Made by a program: the position numbers and the translations under genes. A stretch of 64,000 bases of DNA from UBA12018 sp051656605 (GTDB taxonomy: Bacteria; Bacteroidota; Bacteroidia; Bacteroidales; CAMTPD01): NCBI GenBank assembly GCA_051656605.1, contig JBOGCF010000043.1, forward strand, positions 1 through 64,000, written 5' to 3'. Below the pieces are notes generated by a model. That model was not told the origin of the DNA. It ran no database searches and saw only the letters and a list, made by a program, of their open reading frames with translations. Positions 9,005-17,976 of this stretch are shown in pieces (position 1 is the first letter of the stretch; every line of letters starts with the position of its first letter).

Positions 9005-9049
9005 AAATCGGGACATATTCGAGATAACGAATATGTCCCGATTTTATTT
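9005..9049. terminator. Strong hairpin terminator
   Basis: A perfect 17-bp stem (9005-9021 with 9028-9044) with a 6-base loop is followed by T-rich sequence on the plus strand and A-rich sequence before it, so it can serve both convergent genes (8992 and 9068). An 18-base unit ending in TTTTTACAGTATAT is tandemly duplicated at 9043-9060 and 9061-9078, the second copy running into the 3' end of the minus-strand gene. Confidence 0.85.
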
Positions 9050-9067
9050 TTACAGTATATTTTATTT

Positions 9068-9829
9068 TTACAGTATATTTTGTTGCAGTGCTGTAAATAC
9101 AGCACTAGGCATATTAGGTGCATTCAGTTTCTTCATAATACTTTTCTTATAATATTTTACTAGATTGATATCTAAATCAAGTTTTGCTGCAATATTATAC
9201 TCTCGTGTTCCTTGAGCAATATGACGTAAAATCTCCACTTCAATTTCTTTTAAGTCTGTATGTCCTATGTACTCAAATTTATTAGCTACCTCATTGTATT
9301 CATATACTTTATCATCATTGAGATAATGCATAATAACCCTCGGTTCCGTAATTGGATTAGGAAATTTGTGAATGATGCCATAAAATAAAGAAGGTCTACC
9401 TTTTGAGGTGAACTCTGACGGTATAATAGTTGCAACAATAGGTATCTCTGCTTTATTTTTATTGCAGAGGTTATACTGATATTGAATACACAGATTAGAG
9501 CGATTGTTTTTGTTTTTACTCCAGATATCATTGGTGATACTCGCAATATGTGCTTTTTGTAAAAACTGGGCATGTCCTCCCGCAATGGTTTCATTTAGTA
9601 TTTTTGCTTGCGAAATGTGAGCATCACTCTTCGAGTATCCTATAAGATCAAGAAATGATTGCGATAGGCAAAAAATCTGCTCACCATATCTGTCTATCAA
9701 ATAGGATGGGGTATTCGATAGCTTTGATATTAAGATAAAACGTCTAATAAGCTCCTCTTTTTGGAACTTCGTAAGGCGATATTCGTCGGAACAAACGACT
9801 TCCGACAGCTCAAAGATTAATTCAGACAT
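9068..9829 (-). CDS. LuxR-type HTH regulator with PAS-like N-terminal domain
   Basis: This 253-residue protein has a PAS-like sensory region (about residues 35-170, with FLDLIGYSKSDA) and a C-terminal LuxR/GerE helix-turn-helix (about 190-250: LKEIEVEILRHIAQGTREYN, then NLVKYYKKSIMKKLNAP). I take ATG at 9829 (MSELIFELSEVV) rather than the upstream TTG at 9859, because a -7 box at 9857-9864 would overlap the upstream start. It is probably a one-component regulator; no ligand or target can be inferred. Confidence 0.8.
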   Translation of the reverse strand: MSELIFELSEVVCSDEYRLTKFQKEELIRRFILISKLSNTPSYLIDRYGEQIFCLSQSFLDLIGYSKSDAHISQAKILNETIAGGHAQFLQKAHIASITNDIWSKNKNNRSNLCIQYQYNLCNKNKAEIPIVATIIPSEFTSKGRPSLFYGIIHKFPNPITEPRVIMHYLNDDKVYEYNEVANKFEYIGHTDLKEIEVEILRHIAQGTREYNIAAKLDLDINLVKYYKKSIMKKLNAPNMPSAVFTALQQNIL

Positions 9830-9856
9830 CGTTGAGTAAATTGATAATTTTCGCCG

Positions 9857-9888
9857 CAAATGTACCGTATTTAAATAAAGAATACAAT
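9857..9888 (-). promoter_or_regulatory. Promoter of the LuxR-type regulator
   Basis: On the minus strand, ATTG (complement of 9885-9888) is followed after 20 bases by TACATTTG (complement of 9857-9864), matching the Bacteroidetes -33/-7 consensus. The inferred transcription start lies about 24 bases before the ATG at 9829. Confidence 0.65.
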
Positions 9889-9946
9889 CAGAATGAAATG
9901 AGTTTTAGATAGAGTTTAATATTACACTATTTTGCAAGCACCTTCA

Positions 9947-9985
9947 TTTGGTTCTTTTTCTAAAATCAACTAATTTTGGTTCTTT
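9947..9985 (+). repeat. 11-base direct repeat upstream of the mks operon
   Basis: TTTGGTTCTTT occurs at 9947-9957 and again at 9975-9985, 28 bases apart, in the 200-base divergent region between the LuxR-type gene and mksF. It could be an operator or a promoter element; a near -7 box (TACATCTG) follows the second copy. Confidence 0.4.
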
Positions 9986-10057
9986 CTACATCTGCGAAAC
10001 CAATTTGTGAGCAGACCTGAGTAGAATAGATGCATAAAAAAGAATAACCCTTATATA

Positions 10058-11251
10058 ATGTATATTTTTTCCTCCATACGAGAGTTGATCAGAGCTCTAG
10101 ATATAGGACGAGAGCTGCTTGGCGATATGTTTGAGAAACGTAAGTCGGCAGCCTACTTCTACGAAAAAGCACTTCAGCACGTTTCGCAAGAAAGACTCGA
10201 CAACTTAATCAGCAAGGAGATCATCAGACGCAACGGTCAGTACATCGAGCTAGACGACCGTTTTCTGCAATTCTTCGAGCAATTTCTCGATGTAAACGAA
10301 GAGATCAACGTTTCATACATTCAGGAAAGTATCTTGTTCGTTAAGCAAAATATACTTTTCTACAAGCAAGAACGTAACGAAATCCGTCAATACAACTACC
10401 TGCGTACCATCAAATCGGCTTTGCGTCGCCTCGAGCGTACGGCAGTGCGCTACATTATGGACATTCAGCGCAATGTAGATAACACCTTCAAGACAGAGCC
10501 CAACTTTAAGATTAAAGTAGCTAAGCTAGAGGATTATGCGCGCAAGCGAGATGATCTGCAAGTGCTTATCGAGCATGTAGAACACCTCATCACGGTAGAA
10601 GAGGCCGACTTCTTGCGAAAGGCAATGGATGATGAGTTGAAAGAGATCTGTCTCGAACTTCGCGAGGCTCTCAATCAAACCCGTCATAACCTGATCGAGG
10701 TACAAAAACAGATCATCGAATACCTCAACCGAATCAAATATCAGAGTAAGGTGCTCGAGAAGATCCGTCAGATCAAATACCTCAAAGATCAAGTTGAGTT
10801 GCAAAGTCGCTCTAATATCTGTGACGTACTCGAAGGCAGAAGCGATGTGGTGTTTGAACCGAATCCGGCTTATCCGCTCAAACTCTCGCTCGATTATTTA
10901 CAGACCGACGAAGTCCTTCCACTATTACGTAAACTATCGGCAGAGCAACGAAAAGGGGCTAAGATAGAAGCTCCGCAAGCCGGCAAGATCGATATGGATT
11001 ACCTCGAAGATGGTACAGAATCCACTCCGATGATCAATCCCGAAGTCTTGAAAAAAGCTTTCGTAAAAGGAGATCAACACCTGTATCAGTTTTTACAGGA
11101 ATACAACTATCCGTTCGATGCCGTAAAAGAAGACCGTATCAAGATCTTCTGTCAGCTGATAGCTTTGTATGACAGCGAATTTGACGTGAGCGACGCCTAT
11201 GAGCGCGACGGCGATATCGAGTATGTAATCGTTTATCCGAAAAAAAAGTAG
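10058..11251 (+). CDS. mksF: MksF-like kleisin subunit of a condensin
   Basis: This 397-residue, charged, largely helical protein opens the operon. The N-terminal winged-helix-like region (about 1-90) is followed by helical segments (about 100-250) and an acidic linker and C-terminal winged-helix region (about 290-397). Order, size and neighbours fit MksF/JetA, the kleisin that closes the SMC ring. The next gene starts one base after its stop, so the three genes are co-transcribed. MksBEF complexes extrude DNA loops and act in chromosome segregation or, with the nuclease MksG/JetD, in plasmid defence (Wadjet). Assignment rests mainly on context with MksE and MksB. Confidence 0.78.
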   Translation: MYIFSSIRELIRALDIGRELLGDMFEKRKSAAYFYEKALQHVSQERLDNLISKEIIRRNGQYIELDDRFLQFFEQFLDVNEEINVSYIQESILFVKQNILFYKQERNEIRQYNYLRTIKSALRRLERTAVRYIMDIQRNVDNTFKTEPNFKIKVAKLEDYARKRDDLQVLIEHVEHLITVEEADFLRKAMDDELKEICLELREALNQTRHNLIEVQKQIIEYLNRIKYQSKVLEKIRQIKYLKDQVELQSRSNICDVLEGRSDVVFEPNPAYPLKLSLDYLQTDEVLPLLRKLSAEQRKGAKIEAPQAGKIDMDYLEDGTESTPMINPEVLKKAFVKGDQHLYQFLQEYNYPFDAVKEDRIKIFCQLIALYDSEFDVSDAYERDGDIEYVIVYPKKK

Positions 11252-11252
11252 T

Positions 11253-11819
11253 ATGAATTTACCGAAACAAACGGGCGATATATTTGAAGAACTGAGCAAA
11301 GGCCGCTTTATCAGTTCGAATAGCATGGATCAGACAACGCGCATGTTGTTTGATATCATCGACGAAAACTATCAGGAACTGTACGACTACTTCCTGCACA
11401 TTGGCTTTAAACTCGAGCAAGGACAGGAGTATTTCTACTTCTCACGCAATGAGTCGAAGACCAACCTCGAACGTAAATTAGAGCAAGCCTATAAATGGAT
11501 CGATATTGTAGACTTTCTCAAAACCTTCAACGATTCATTTGGGGTAGGTTCTCGCTTCTCTGCTTCAGACTTGGAAGTGAAACTACAGATGGATGTAACC
11601 TTCAAGATGAAGCTCAATGCGCTACGCCGCACTGTACGTGGCGAATCGCATCGTGAGATTATCGAAAACATCCTTGCCGAGATGTGCAAAGACCGATTCT
11701 TTGAATTGGAAAACAGTATCACGGGTACCTACAAAGTATTGGCCTCTTTCAAGTACCTCGAAGACCTGATTATGAGTATTAACATCCCCGAAGAAATTCA
11801 AAATGAGATACCTGAATAA
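11253..11819 (+). CDS. mksE: MksE-like condensin accessory subunit
   Basis: This 188-residue helical protein corresponds to MksE/JetB, the kite subunit that binds the kleisin as a winged-helix dimer. The segment DIFEELSKGRFISSNS near the N-terminus and the following predicted winged helices (about 20-160) are typical of the family. The stop codon lies inside the start of mksB, which overlaps it by 17 bases, indicating tight translational coupling. It has no enzymatic motifs. Confidence 0.82.
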   Translation: MNLPKQTGDIFEELSKGRFISSNSMDQTTRMLFDIIDENYQELYDYFLHIGFKLEQGQEYFYFSRNESKTNLERKLEQAYKWIDIVDFLKTFNDSFGVGSRFSASDLEVKLQMDVTFKMKLNALRRTVRGESHREIIENILAEMCKDRFFELENSITGTYKVLASFKYLEDLIMSINIPEEIQNEIPE

Positions 11820-14800
11820 AGTCGTATTTATCAATAGTGCGGCCATTAAATATGCTGAAATCCTACTCGACGGAAATGTGCACCTTATCGGCACCCAGGG
11901 GGTAGGTAAAAGTACCATTCTGCGTTCGGTGCTTTTCTTTTACAATGCCGACTCATTAAAGCTCGGTATCGCAAAAGAGAAGAAGAACTATCAGGAATAT
12001 TACCTACCTTATACCGATTCGTATATCGTGTATGAGGTGAAAAGCGAAGACTCGGCTTTTTGCGTAATGACCTTCCGCTCGCAAGGACGCGTAGGTTTCC
12101 GCTTTATCGACTCGCCATTCCGAAAAGAAATCTTTATCAACGAAGATAATGTGGCGTACAACGACTGGTGGCAAATCAAGTCGGTACTCGACAAACTCGA
12201 CATTTTCTATAGTCACAAGCTCGATACACTCGAAGAATACCGTGATATTCTGTACGGAAACTATGTAGCTCGCAAAGAGTACAAGCGCTTTGCTTTGCTC
12301 GAGAGTGCCCAGTATCAGAACATTCCGCGTACCATCCAGAACGTGTTTCTTAACTCAAAGCTAGAGGCCGAGTTTATCAAACAAACCATCATCCTATCGC
12401 TCGAAGACGAAGACAAGCAGATTCGTCTCGACAACTACAAGCATCACTTGAAAGACTTTGATACGCACCTGCGTGATATCAAGACCTTCCGCGACAAAGC
12501 CGTAACGCTGCAAGCCGAAGAGGTAACACGTTATCGTGCCGAGATAGGAGCAATGCGCATGGACGAAAAGGAGATGGCTTACCGCTTGGCATGGGCTGTA
12601 GATTCGAACAAAAACCGCCTGCCAAAACTAGAGAAGGAAGTCTTGACGTTGAAGCACGAAGAGGAGAAGACCAATCGCCGTATCGACGAGATCACGGCTC
12701 GCTCGGGCAATGCCCTGGGTAAGATCAAAGGTCGCCTTTCGGTGGTAGATAGTAAAATACACGAGGCTCGTCAAAAAGAGCAAGTCTATAAAGAGAAAGA
12801 CATCGACTCTATCTGCAAACGAGTAGAGCAAAAGTCGGTCGTGATGCAAGAGCAAACGCACTTGAAGAATGAGCGTGATTTGCTGCAAACCGAATTCAAG
12901 AGCGTATCGCAAAAATATGAAGCACTGCTGGGCGAACTCGAGAATCAGAAGAGTGCTTTTGAAAATGAAAATCAAAAGACACGTCTGCAAATTCAGAGCG
13001 AGCAAAACGAGCAGCGAGAACGCATGCGTAAGGAGTGCGACAAGCTGATCGAAGAATCGGCGGAGCAGCACAACGACATGCATAAACTTGCCGAGCAAGA
13101 GCTTAACGAAAAGCGAGAAAAGCAACAACAAGCTCAAATCGCGAAAGCAAATGCCGGACATGTGCGTCACTTCGAAAAAGAGATCGAAGCCCTGAAAGAA
13201 CAGATCTCTGAGCATAAGAATCGTAGCATGCAAGCCAAGAATGGTATCGAGCATGCACGTCGACAAGCAGATATGCTTCAAAAGCAATGGGACAATGAGC
13301 AGCGTATGCTCGAGAAAGAGACCAAACGTGAGAAAGAGCGCTTGAGCGAATCGATCGGGCAACTCAAGCCTCAGGTTGCAGCTATTGATCAAAAGCTCGA
13401 AAGCACGCACGACTCGTTTTACGGTTGGCTCAACGACAACGTTCCCGGTTGGGAGCATTCCATCGGTAAGGTTTGCGATGAGCAGGTATTGTTCCGCAAA
13501 GACTTGGCTCCGAAATTAGCTGCCGAGGCATTGACCAACAACTTCTTCGGTCTCGAAATCGAGATGGAGAGCTTGGAACAGAAGGTGAAGAGCGCGACCG
13601 ATTATGCTCGTGAAAAGCAAGCAATACAAGATAAAATAGAAGCCCTTCGCTTGGCGCTGGATGACGCAGATAAGCGTTTCGCTGCCGAAGAAGAAGCCCT
13701 ACGTAATAAGTTCCGCCCACAGGTACGTGACCTCAAAGAGCAGGTTAGGGTAGAGGAATATCAACTCGAACAAGCCGAACGTCTTGTACGTGAGAAAACC
13801 GTAGAGCTTGAAGACCTGCGTCGTAATGCACAGAGTAAGCTGCAAGAGCAACTTGAGGAAGTGTCGAAAGCAGCCGAATTGGCTCGTAAAGAGGTTGAGG
13901 CGGCTACTTCTAGGCTCGAAGCGGTACGCAAAGAAATTAAGGAGCAAAGCAAACACATCGAGCATGATTTGCGTCGCAAAAGCGAAGAGCTGCAAGCACA
14001 ATCGGCTGCTCGCATTGCCGAACTAAAAGAGGCTCTCGATCAGTTCCTCGTAAAATACGCGACTCGTAAGAAGGAACTTGAGAACGAAAAGCTCAGCGAC
14101 TTGTCGGGTAGTGGTGCCAACGTAGACCGTATCGATGCCATTGCCAAGCAGTTGAAGAAACTGGAGCAGGAGTTGATCTTCATCGAAGAAAACACCGAAC
14201 TTGTGGTGATTTACAAGAAAGACAAGCAAGACTTGATCGATCGTTTGCCCGATTTCCGTAACGAGAAGAAGCTTTACGAGCAGAAGATTGCACAAGAAGC
14301 CGAAGCTTTCCGCTTGAAAAAAGATGTGTTGGTGGCTCAGCTTGAGCAAACCAAACTCAAACTCTCAGAGTGTACCTCTCAGATCAAGTCGATACAGGAA
14401 GATGCCAAAGAGTATGAGCGTTTTGCAACGTACGAGTGCTATCAAGAGATGAAGGAATGGTTGGTAGAGTTGCGTTCGGGATTTGAGACCGAAGAGGCTC
14501 CGAAGGTGCTTATTGCCAAGTTGATGGATAAACACTACGCGCTGGAGCGTAAGGTGACCGACCTGAAAGCTGCCGTGGCCAAGTTCTTGGGCAACTTCTC
14601 TGAGCGTAACTTGTTTAGCTTCCGTACCAACTTGATGTACGATGCCGACTTCATCGATTTTGCAGCCGAACTGGCCGACTTCGTTGAAGAGGATAAAATA
14701 ACGAAGTTTGAAGAAGAGGTGTATAGCCGCTTTGCGTCGATCATTCAATTGATAGGTAAAGAAACGGACGAACTTACTTCTCGAGAAGGAGAGATTCAGA

Positions 14801-15462
14801 GCATTATCTCTCGTATCAACCGCGACTTTGATGCCAAGCGCGACGTGGGTAGCGGTATCATTCGCAAGATCGAGCTTCGTAGAGATGATAGCATGAACCC
14901 CGTTGTGAGTATCTTGAAAGAGATCAAGAGCTTCAACGACGAGTTTGCTCATTCACTGGGCGAGGCAAACTTGTTTGGTGCGCCAAATAAGCTCGAAGTA
15001 AATGCGAAAGCAATCGATTACCTGCGTATCCTAAGCAAGGAAATTGATAAGTACAAGAAAGAGTGCATTTCGTTGTCCGACTCGTTCGAACTCAAATTCC
15101 GTGTCGTGGAGAATACCAACGATACCGGTTGGGTCGAAAAACTATCTAACGTAGGCTCCGAGGGTACCGATATCTTGGTGAAAGCGATGATCAATATCAT
15201 GCTACTCAATGTGTTTAAAGAAAACGTGTCGAACCGTTTCAAAGACTTTAAACTGCACTGTATGATGGATGAGATCGGTAAGCTTCACCCAAATAATATC
15301 AAGGGTATCTTGCGCTTTGCCAACGATCGCAACATCTTGCTGATCAATGGTTCGCCTACCGAAAACAATCCGCTTGCCTACAAGCACATCTTCAAGCTAG
15401 AGAAAGATGCCAACAGCGTTACCCGCATCAAGCGTCTGCTTACCAACTACGAAGAGATCTAA
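11803..15462 (+). CDS. mksB: MksB-like SMC ATPase
   Basis: This 1219-residue SMC-like ATPase has its head split across both ends. Walker A is GTQGVGKST (residues 30-38). A very long coiled-coil region (about 230-980) rich in E, K, Q and R includes a non-coiled hinge-like stretch near 520-620. The C-terminal head contains a signature-like segment NVGSEGTDILVKA (about 1110) and Walker B MMDEIG with D1156 and E1157. The ATPase drives DNA loop extrusion by the MksFEB complex. No jetD/mksG nuclease gene follows; the next gene is a convergent beta-propeller lipoprotein. The operon is visibly richer in G+C than its flanks. Confidence 0.88.
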   Translation: MRYLNKVVFINSAAIKYAEILLDGNVHLIGTQGVGKSTILRSVLFFYNADSLKLGIAKEKKNYQEYYLPYTDSYIVYEVKSEDSAFCVMTFRSQGRVGFRFIDSPFRKEIFINEDNVAYNDWWQIKSVLDKLDIFYSHKLDTLEEYRDILYGNYVARKEYKRFALLESAQYQNIPRTIQNVFLNSKLEAEFIKQTIILSLEDEDKQIRLDNYKHHLKDFDTHLRDIKTFRDKAVTLQAEEVTRYRAEIGAMRMDEKEMAYRLAWAVDSNKNRLPKLEKEVLTLKHEEEKTNRRIDEITARSGNALGKIKGRLSVVDSKIHEARQKEQVYKEKDIDSICKRVEQKSVVMQEQTHLKNERDLLQTEFKSVSQKYEALLGELENQKSAFENENQKTRLQIQSEQNEQRERMRKECDKLIEESAEQHNDMHKLAEQELNEKREKQQQAQIAKANAGHVRHFEKEIEALKEQISEHKNRSMQAKNGIEHARRQADMLQKQWDNEQRMLEKETKREKERLSESIGQLKPQVAAIDQKLESTHDSFYGWLNDNVPGWEHSIGKVCDEQVLFRKDLAPKLAAEALTNNFFGLEIEMESLEQKVKSATDYAREKQAIQDKIEALRLALDDADKRFAAEEEALRNKFRPQVRDLKEQVRVEEYQLEQAERLVREKTVELEDLRRNAQSKLQEQLEEVSKAAELARKEVEAATSRLEAVRKEIKEQSKHIEHDLRRKSEELQAQSAARIAELKEALDQFLVKYATRKKELENEKLSDLSGSGANVDRIDAIAKQLKKLEQELIFIEENTELVVIYKKDKQDLIDRLPDFRNEKKLYEQKIAQEAEAFRLKKDVLVAQLEQTKLKLSECTSQIKSIQEDAKEYERFATYECYQEMKEWLVELRSGFETEEAPKVLIAKLMDKHYALERKVTDLKAAVAKFLGNFSERNLFSFRTNLMYDADFIDFAAELADFVEEDKITKFEEEVYSRFASIIQLIGKETDELTSREGEIQSIISRINRDFDAKRDVGSGIIRKIELRRDDSMNPVVSILKEIKSFNDEFAHSLGEANLFGAPNKLEVNAKAIDYLRILSKEIDKYKKECISLSDSFELKFRVVENTNDTGWVEKLSNVGSEGTDILVKAMINIMLLNVFKENVSNRFKDFKLHCMMDEIGKLHPNNIKGILRFANDRNILLINGSPTENNPLAYKHIFKLEKDANSVTRIKRLLTNYEEI

Positions 15463-15509
15463 GACGATTTATCCTCTGTTTGGCGCTAAAAACCAAACAG
15501 CCTTTATAT

Positions 15510-15552
15510 AAAAAGCAAGCTTACTTTTTCACAGAAGTAAGCTTGCTTTTTT
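15510..15552. terminator. Terminator after mksB
   Basis: A perfect 16-bp stem (15510-15525 with 15536-15551) with a 10-base loop and flanking A and T runs lies between the convergent stops at 15462 and 15572, serving both directions. Confidence 0.85.
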
Positions 15553-15571
15553 TGTAAACCTTACAAGGTTC

Positions 15572-16717
15572 TTAAAGGATAGTGCCTACAAAGAGGATCG
15601 GATTGTCATCTTCTTTCACCTTGCTTACGATGGTCTGTAATTCTGCCGATCGAATGCGGTCTTTATTCTCCAATAACCAAGTTGGTTGCACCCAGAAAGC
15701 AACCTCGCCGTCCGATTCCCATAATACGAAGTCTTCTTCATCGAAGGGCAGACTTACGTTTTGCATCAGAATATCCTCTGTAAATGTTTTAGAGGATTGA
15801 GTTTGTTGTGCTGTTTTATCGTAGATGTTAACATGTTTACTTCCTTCGTAATAGCAGGTAAATACTAACCTATCATCACCCTCTACAACATCGTACGTAG
15901 TATTTACACAACCTCGAGCATTGAATGCTTGGAAAAACTCCATGATGTTCGCATAATTCTTTTCTGTAAAGAACGAAGCAGGTAGGTTTTTTCCGTTGTA
16001 CGATAACACATACCTGGGCGTTGTCTGTTTTTTATCAAGCGAATAAATGGTATCGTTGAAGGCTTCGAAAAAGATGGTTTCGTCGTTGTGTGTTGTATAA
16101 AAGTTGCGAGGTGTGTATATATGTAAGAACTGGCTACGTTGTTTATCGATCGGAAAAAAAGAGTCTCGTTGATTTTCGCCGTATACATTAAACTTCGAAG
16201 CATTATTTATATCGCACTCATTGCCACTATAGGTGAGAGTCGTTTTGGAATCAAGTCTGTACAATTGCCGGGCAGAAGACTCAATGGAAGAGCTTTTTAT
16301 GTAGTTTCCATCGTAATCGAAAGAGAGAATCTTCTTTTGTTTGCTATCGAGTATATCAATTAGCTTAGATGGTTCGTCGACGATAAAATCTGTTATACCG
16401 GTGTACTCGTTTTCGGCTTGACCCTTTTGGCCGATGTTTTTTATGAAGCTTCCGTTGCGATCAAACTGCTTAATGGTATTGTCGGTACGCACAAAGATGT
16501 ATTTCGGGGTAAGTTTTACCGAGGCCAAAGCATCGATCAAAGAAGAGTCTGTTGTTTCGAGAGCAATAGGAGTGAGCTTGTCAAATATATTTGATGTGGC
16601 AACCGTAGCATTGTCGAGCTCGATTTCGATCACTTCAAACTGTGTTGGTGTTACATTCTTTTGGCATCCTACGAATGCGAAGCAAGCGATCGTAGCGATC
16701 AATAAGTGTTTTTTCAT
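15572..16717 (-). CDS. 6-bladed beta-propeller lipoprotein
   Basis: This 381-residue protein has a signal peptide with lipobox FVGC (Cys about 19) and a repeated beta-sheet pattern typical of the Bacteroidetes 6-bladed beta-propeller family (PF17170-type): TPIALETTDSSLI, IFVRTDNTIKQFDRNGSFI, GQKGQAENEYTGI and ILSFDYDGNYI. These are envelope lipoproteins of unknown ligand. It is monocistronic. A -7 box match (CAAATATA at 16751-16758, read TATATTTG on the minus strand) lies 34 bases upstream of the start, without a clear -33 element. Confidence 0.85.
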   Translation of the reverse strand: MKKHLLIATIACFAFVGCQKNVTPTQFEVIEIELDNATVATSNIFDKLTPIALETTDSSLIDALASVKLTPKYIFVRTDNTIKQFDRNGSFIKNIGQKGQAENEYTGITDFIVDEPSKLIDILDSKQKKILSFDYDGNYIKSSSIESSARQLYRLDSKTTLTYSGNECDINNASKFNVYGENQRDSFFPIDKQRSQFLHIYTPRNFYTTHNDETIFFEAFNDTIYSLDKKQTTPRYVLSYNGKNLPASFFTEKNYANIMEFFQAFNARGCVNTTYDVVEGDDRLVFTCYYEGSKHVNIYDKTAQQTQSSKTFTEDILMQNVSLPFDEEDFVLWESDGEVAFWVQPTWLLENKDRIRSAELQTIVSKVKEDDNPILFVGTIL

Positions 16718-16750
16718 GCTATCTTATTTTGATAAATTAGAAGTATAGTC

Positions 16751-16758
16751 CAAATATA
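16751..16758 (-). promoter_or_regulatory. -7 box ahead of the beta-propeller gene
   Basis: The complement reads TATATTTG, an exact TAnnTTTG match 34 bases upstream of the start at 16717. No TTG is seen at 19-21 bases spacing, so confidence is moderate. Confidence 0.45.
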
Positions 16759-16844
16759 CTAGAGACTACATTGTGCGTAAACATACTACGAATTTATCAA
16801 AAAGCAATAATCCGGCAGGTTTTAATCAATCTGGGGGCAAAAGA

Positions 16845-16881
16845 AAACCTTTCGATCCGCGGCTGCAGAACCGAAAGGTTT
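16845..16881. terminator. Hairpin after the SQR-like pseudogene
   Basis: A 10-bp stem AAACCTTTCG (16845-16854) pairs with 16872-16881 around a GC-rich 17-base loop. It lies 26 bases past the stop at 16907 and is followed on the minus strand by a T-rich stretch. Confidence 0.65.
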
Positions 16882-16906
16882 ATGGCATAAAAGCAATTAG
16901 TCGCTT

Positions 16907-17194
16907 TTATCCTCCCATTATTTCAGTAAGTTTGATTCCCCATCCAGGAGGTTTACCTCCGGTTTGATAATACATTTCTTTGAATCCCATCTTCATTGCA
17001 TAATAATATCCAAACACCTCCAATGGAATGTTGGGTACAAAGAGCAGATAAGGTTTTCGGTCTATTACGGTAATATCTATCGTCTCTTTGGCCTCCTCGC
17101 GAATAAGACAAGCAGCTGTGAGTCCGCCAAAGTTAGAACCTAAAACCAATACATGCGGTTTGTATTTCCCATTTTGATTTACATTGTCTATCAT
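16907..17194 (-). pseudogene. Internally deleted NAD(P)/FAD oxidoreductase (SQR-like)
   Basis: This 95-residue frame joins the N-terminus of a sulfide:quinone-reductase-like flavoprotein to its C-terminus. Residues about 13-60 contain the FAD-binding start (VLVLGSNFGGLTAACLI) and VIDRKPYLLFVPNIPLEVF; residues about 62-95 read YYYAMKMGFKEMYYQTGGK, which matches the extreme C-terminal membrane-association tail. Normal proteins of this type are about 400 residues, so roughly 300 residues, including the second dinucleotide domain and redox Cys region, are missing at a junction near 17010. The frame is preserved, so a short peptide could still be made, but it cannot be a working oxidoreductase. 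It lies downstream of the CDGSH gene. Confidence 0.75.
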
Positions 17195-17294
17195 AATCTG
17201 CTGTATTAGTTGTTGAAAACAGGATAGTCTTGATAGTATTACTAATTAAACTAAAACAAATGATATATCCAGAAAGATTAAGCAGTGCTATAAA

Positions 17295-17336
17295 AAAGAA
17301 CAATCTCAAAAAGCTACGCTGATGAGATTGTTCTTT
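17295..17336. terminator. Hairpin between the CDGSH gene and the SQR remnant
   Basis: A perfect 14-bp stem (AAAGAACAATCTCA, 17295-17308, with 17323-17336) encloses a 14-base loop. It lies 52 bases past the stop of the minus-strand CDGSH gene and before the SQR remnant, so it probably separates the two transcripts. Confidence 0.75.
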
Positions 17337-17387
17337 AAATAAGTGGAAGTAAAATATGAATATGCATTTTATTCTAAAATAATAGAC

Positions 17388-17792
17388 TCATTCATCTTTG
17401 AATTCGATGATATCGTGTGAGTTGTCGCAATAAGGCTTGTGTTTTGATGCACCGCAGCGACAAATGGCAACAATACCTTCGTTGTCAAATATTTTCTCTT
17501 GGTACTTTATCTGAAGTGGACCCTTTACCAACATAGGACCATTATCTTGTATGTCAATATATTTCATTTCTGAATATTGTGTAGGCAGAGGATCGCATTG
17601 TACATTATAATAATAATGCAATGCTTTGTTAGGACATTTATTTATAACATCAATGATCTGTTTAGTCGATCCTATGAGTGGATTTTCCCACTTCATCATT
17701 CCCGACCAGCATACACCGGCATGCTTGCATTTATCAGCACTCCATACTATTGTAATTTCCCCGTTGGAATATTGTTTTGTTCCGGATCTCAT
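17388..17792 (-). CDS. Fer4_19 plus CDGSH iron-sulfur protein
   Basis: This 134-residue small soluble protein has two predicted Fe-S domains. The first (about 10-75) is a divergent mono-cluster ferredoxin type with CKHAGVCWSG and CPNKAL, the Fer4_19 pattern. The second (about 95-130) is a CDGSH-type domain with AICRCGASKHKPYCDNSHD, giving the C-X-C-X9-C-X3-H ligands of a [2Fe-2S] cluster. Proteins of this type are thought to carry electrons or sense redox state; the partner is unknown. Its neighbour, a flavin oxidoreductase remnant, hints that the two once worked together. Confidence 0.88.
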   Translation of the reverse strand: MRSGTKQYSNGEITIVWSADKCKHAGVCWSGMMKWENPLIGSTKQIIDVINKCPNKALHYYYNVQCDPLPTQYSEMKYIDIQDNGPMLVKGPLQIKYQEKIFDNEGIVAICRCGASKHKPYCDNSHDIIEFKDE

Positions 17793-17907
17793 ATAGTCCT
17801 GATATTAAGAATTCTACGTTTAAGATATAAACAAGAAAAGGATTCTACATGTTTAGACTTTGTTTGAAATAGTTTACGGTTGTTTAAATTTAATATAGGG
17901 AAATAAA

Positions 17908-17940
17908 AAAGCATCGAAACCAAGGCTTCGATGCTTTCTT
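17908..17940. terminator. Terminator after the PCMD lipoprotein gene
   Basis: An 11-bp stem AAAGCATCGAA (17908-17918) with 17927-17937 and an 8-base loop is flanked by A and T runs, just beyond the stop at 17977. Confidence 0.75.
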
Positions 17941-17976
17941 GAGTATAAGTGATGTTTGTTAATTCTATCTAGAAAA

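Noticed and set aside
9043..9078. 18-base tandem duplication as a mobile element footprint
   Set aside because: It is a simple local duplication next to a terminator with no inverted ends or transposase.
10058..15462. Calling the operon a Wadjet defence system
   Set aside because: The JetD nuclease gene is absent from the window, so only an MksFEB condensin can be supported.
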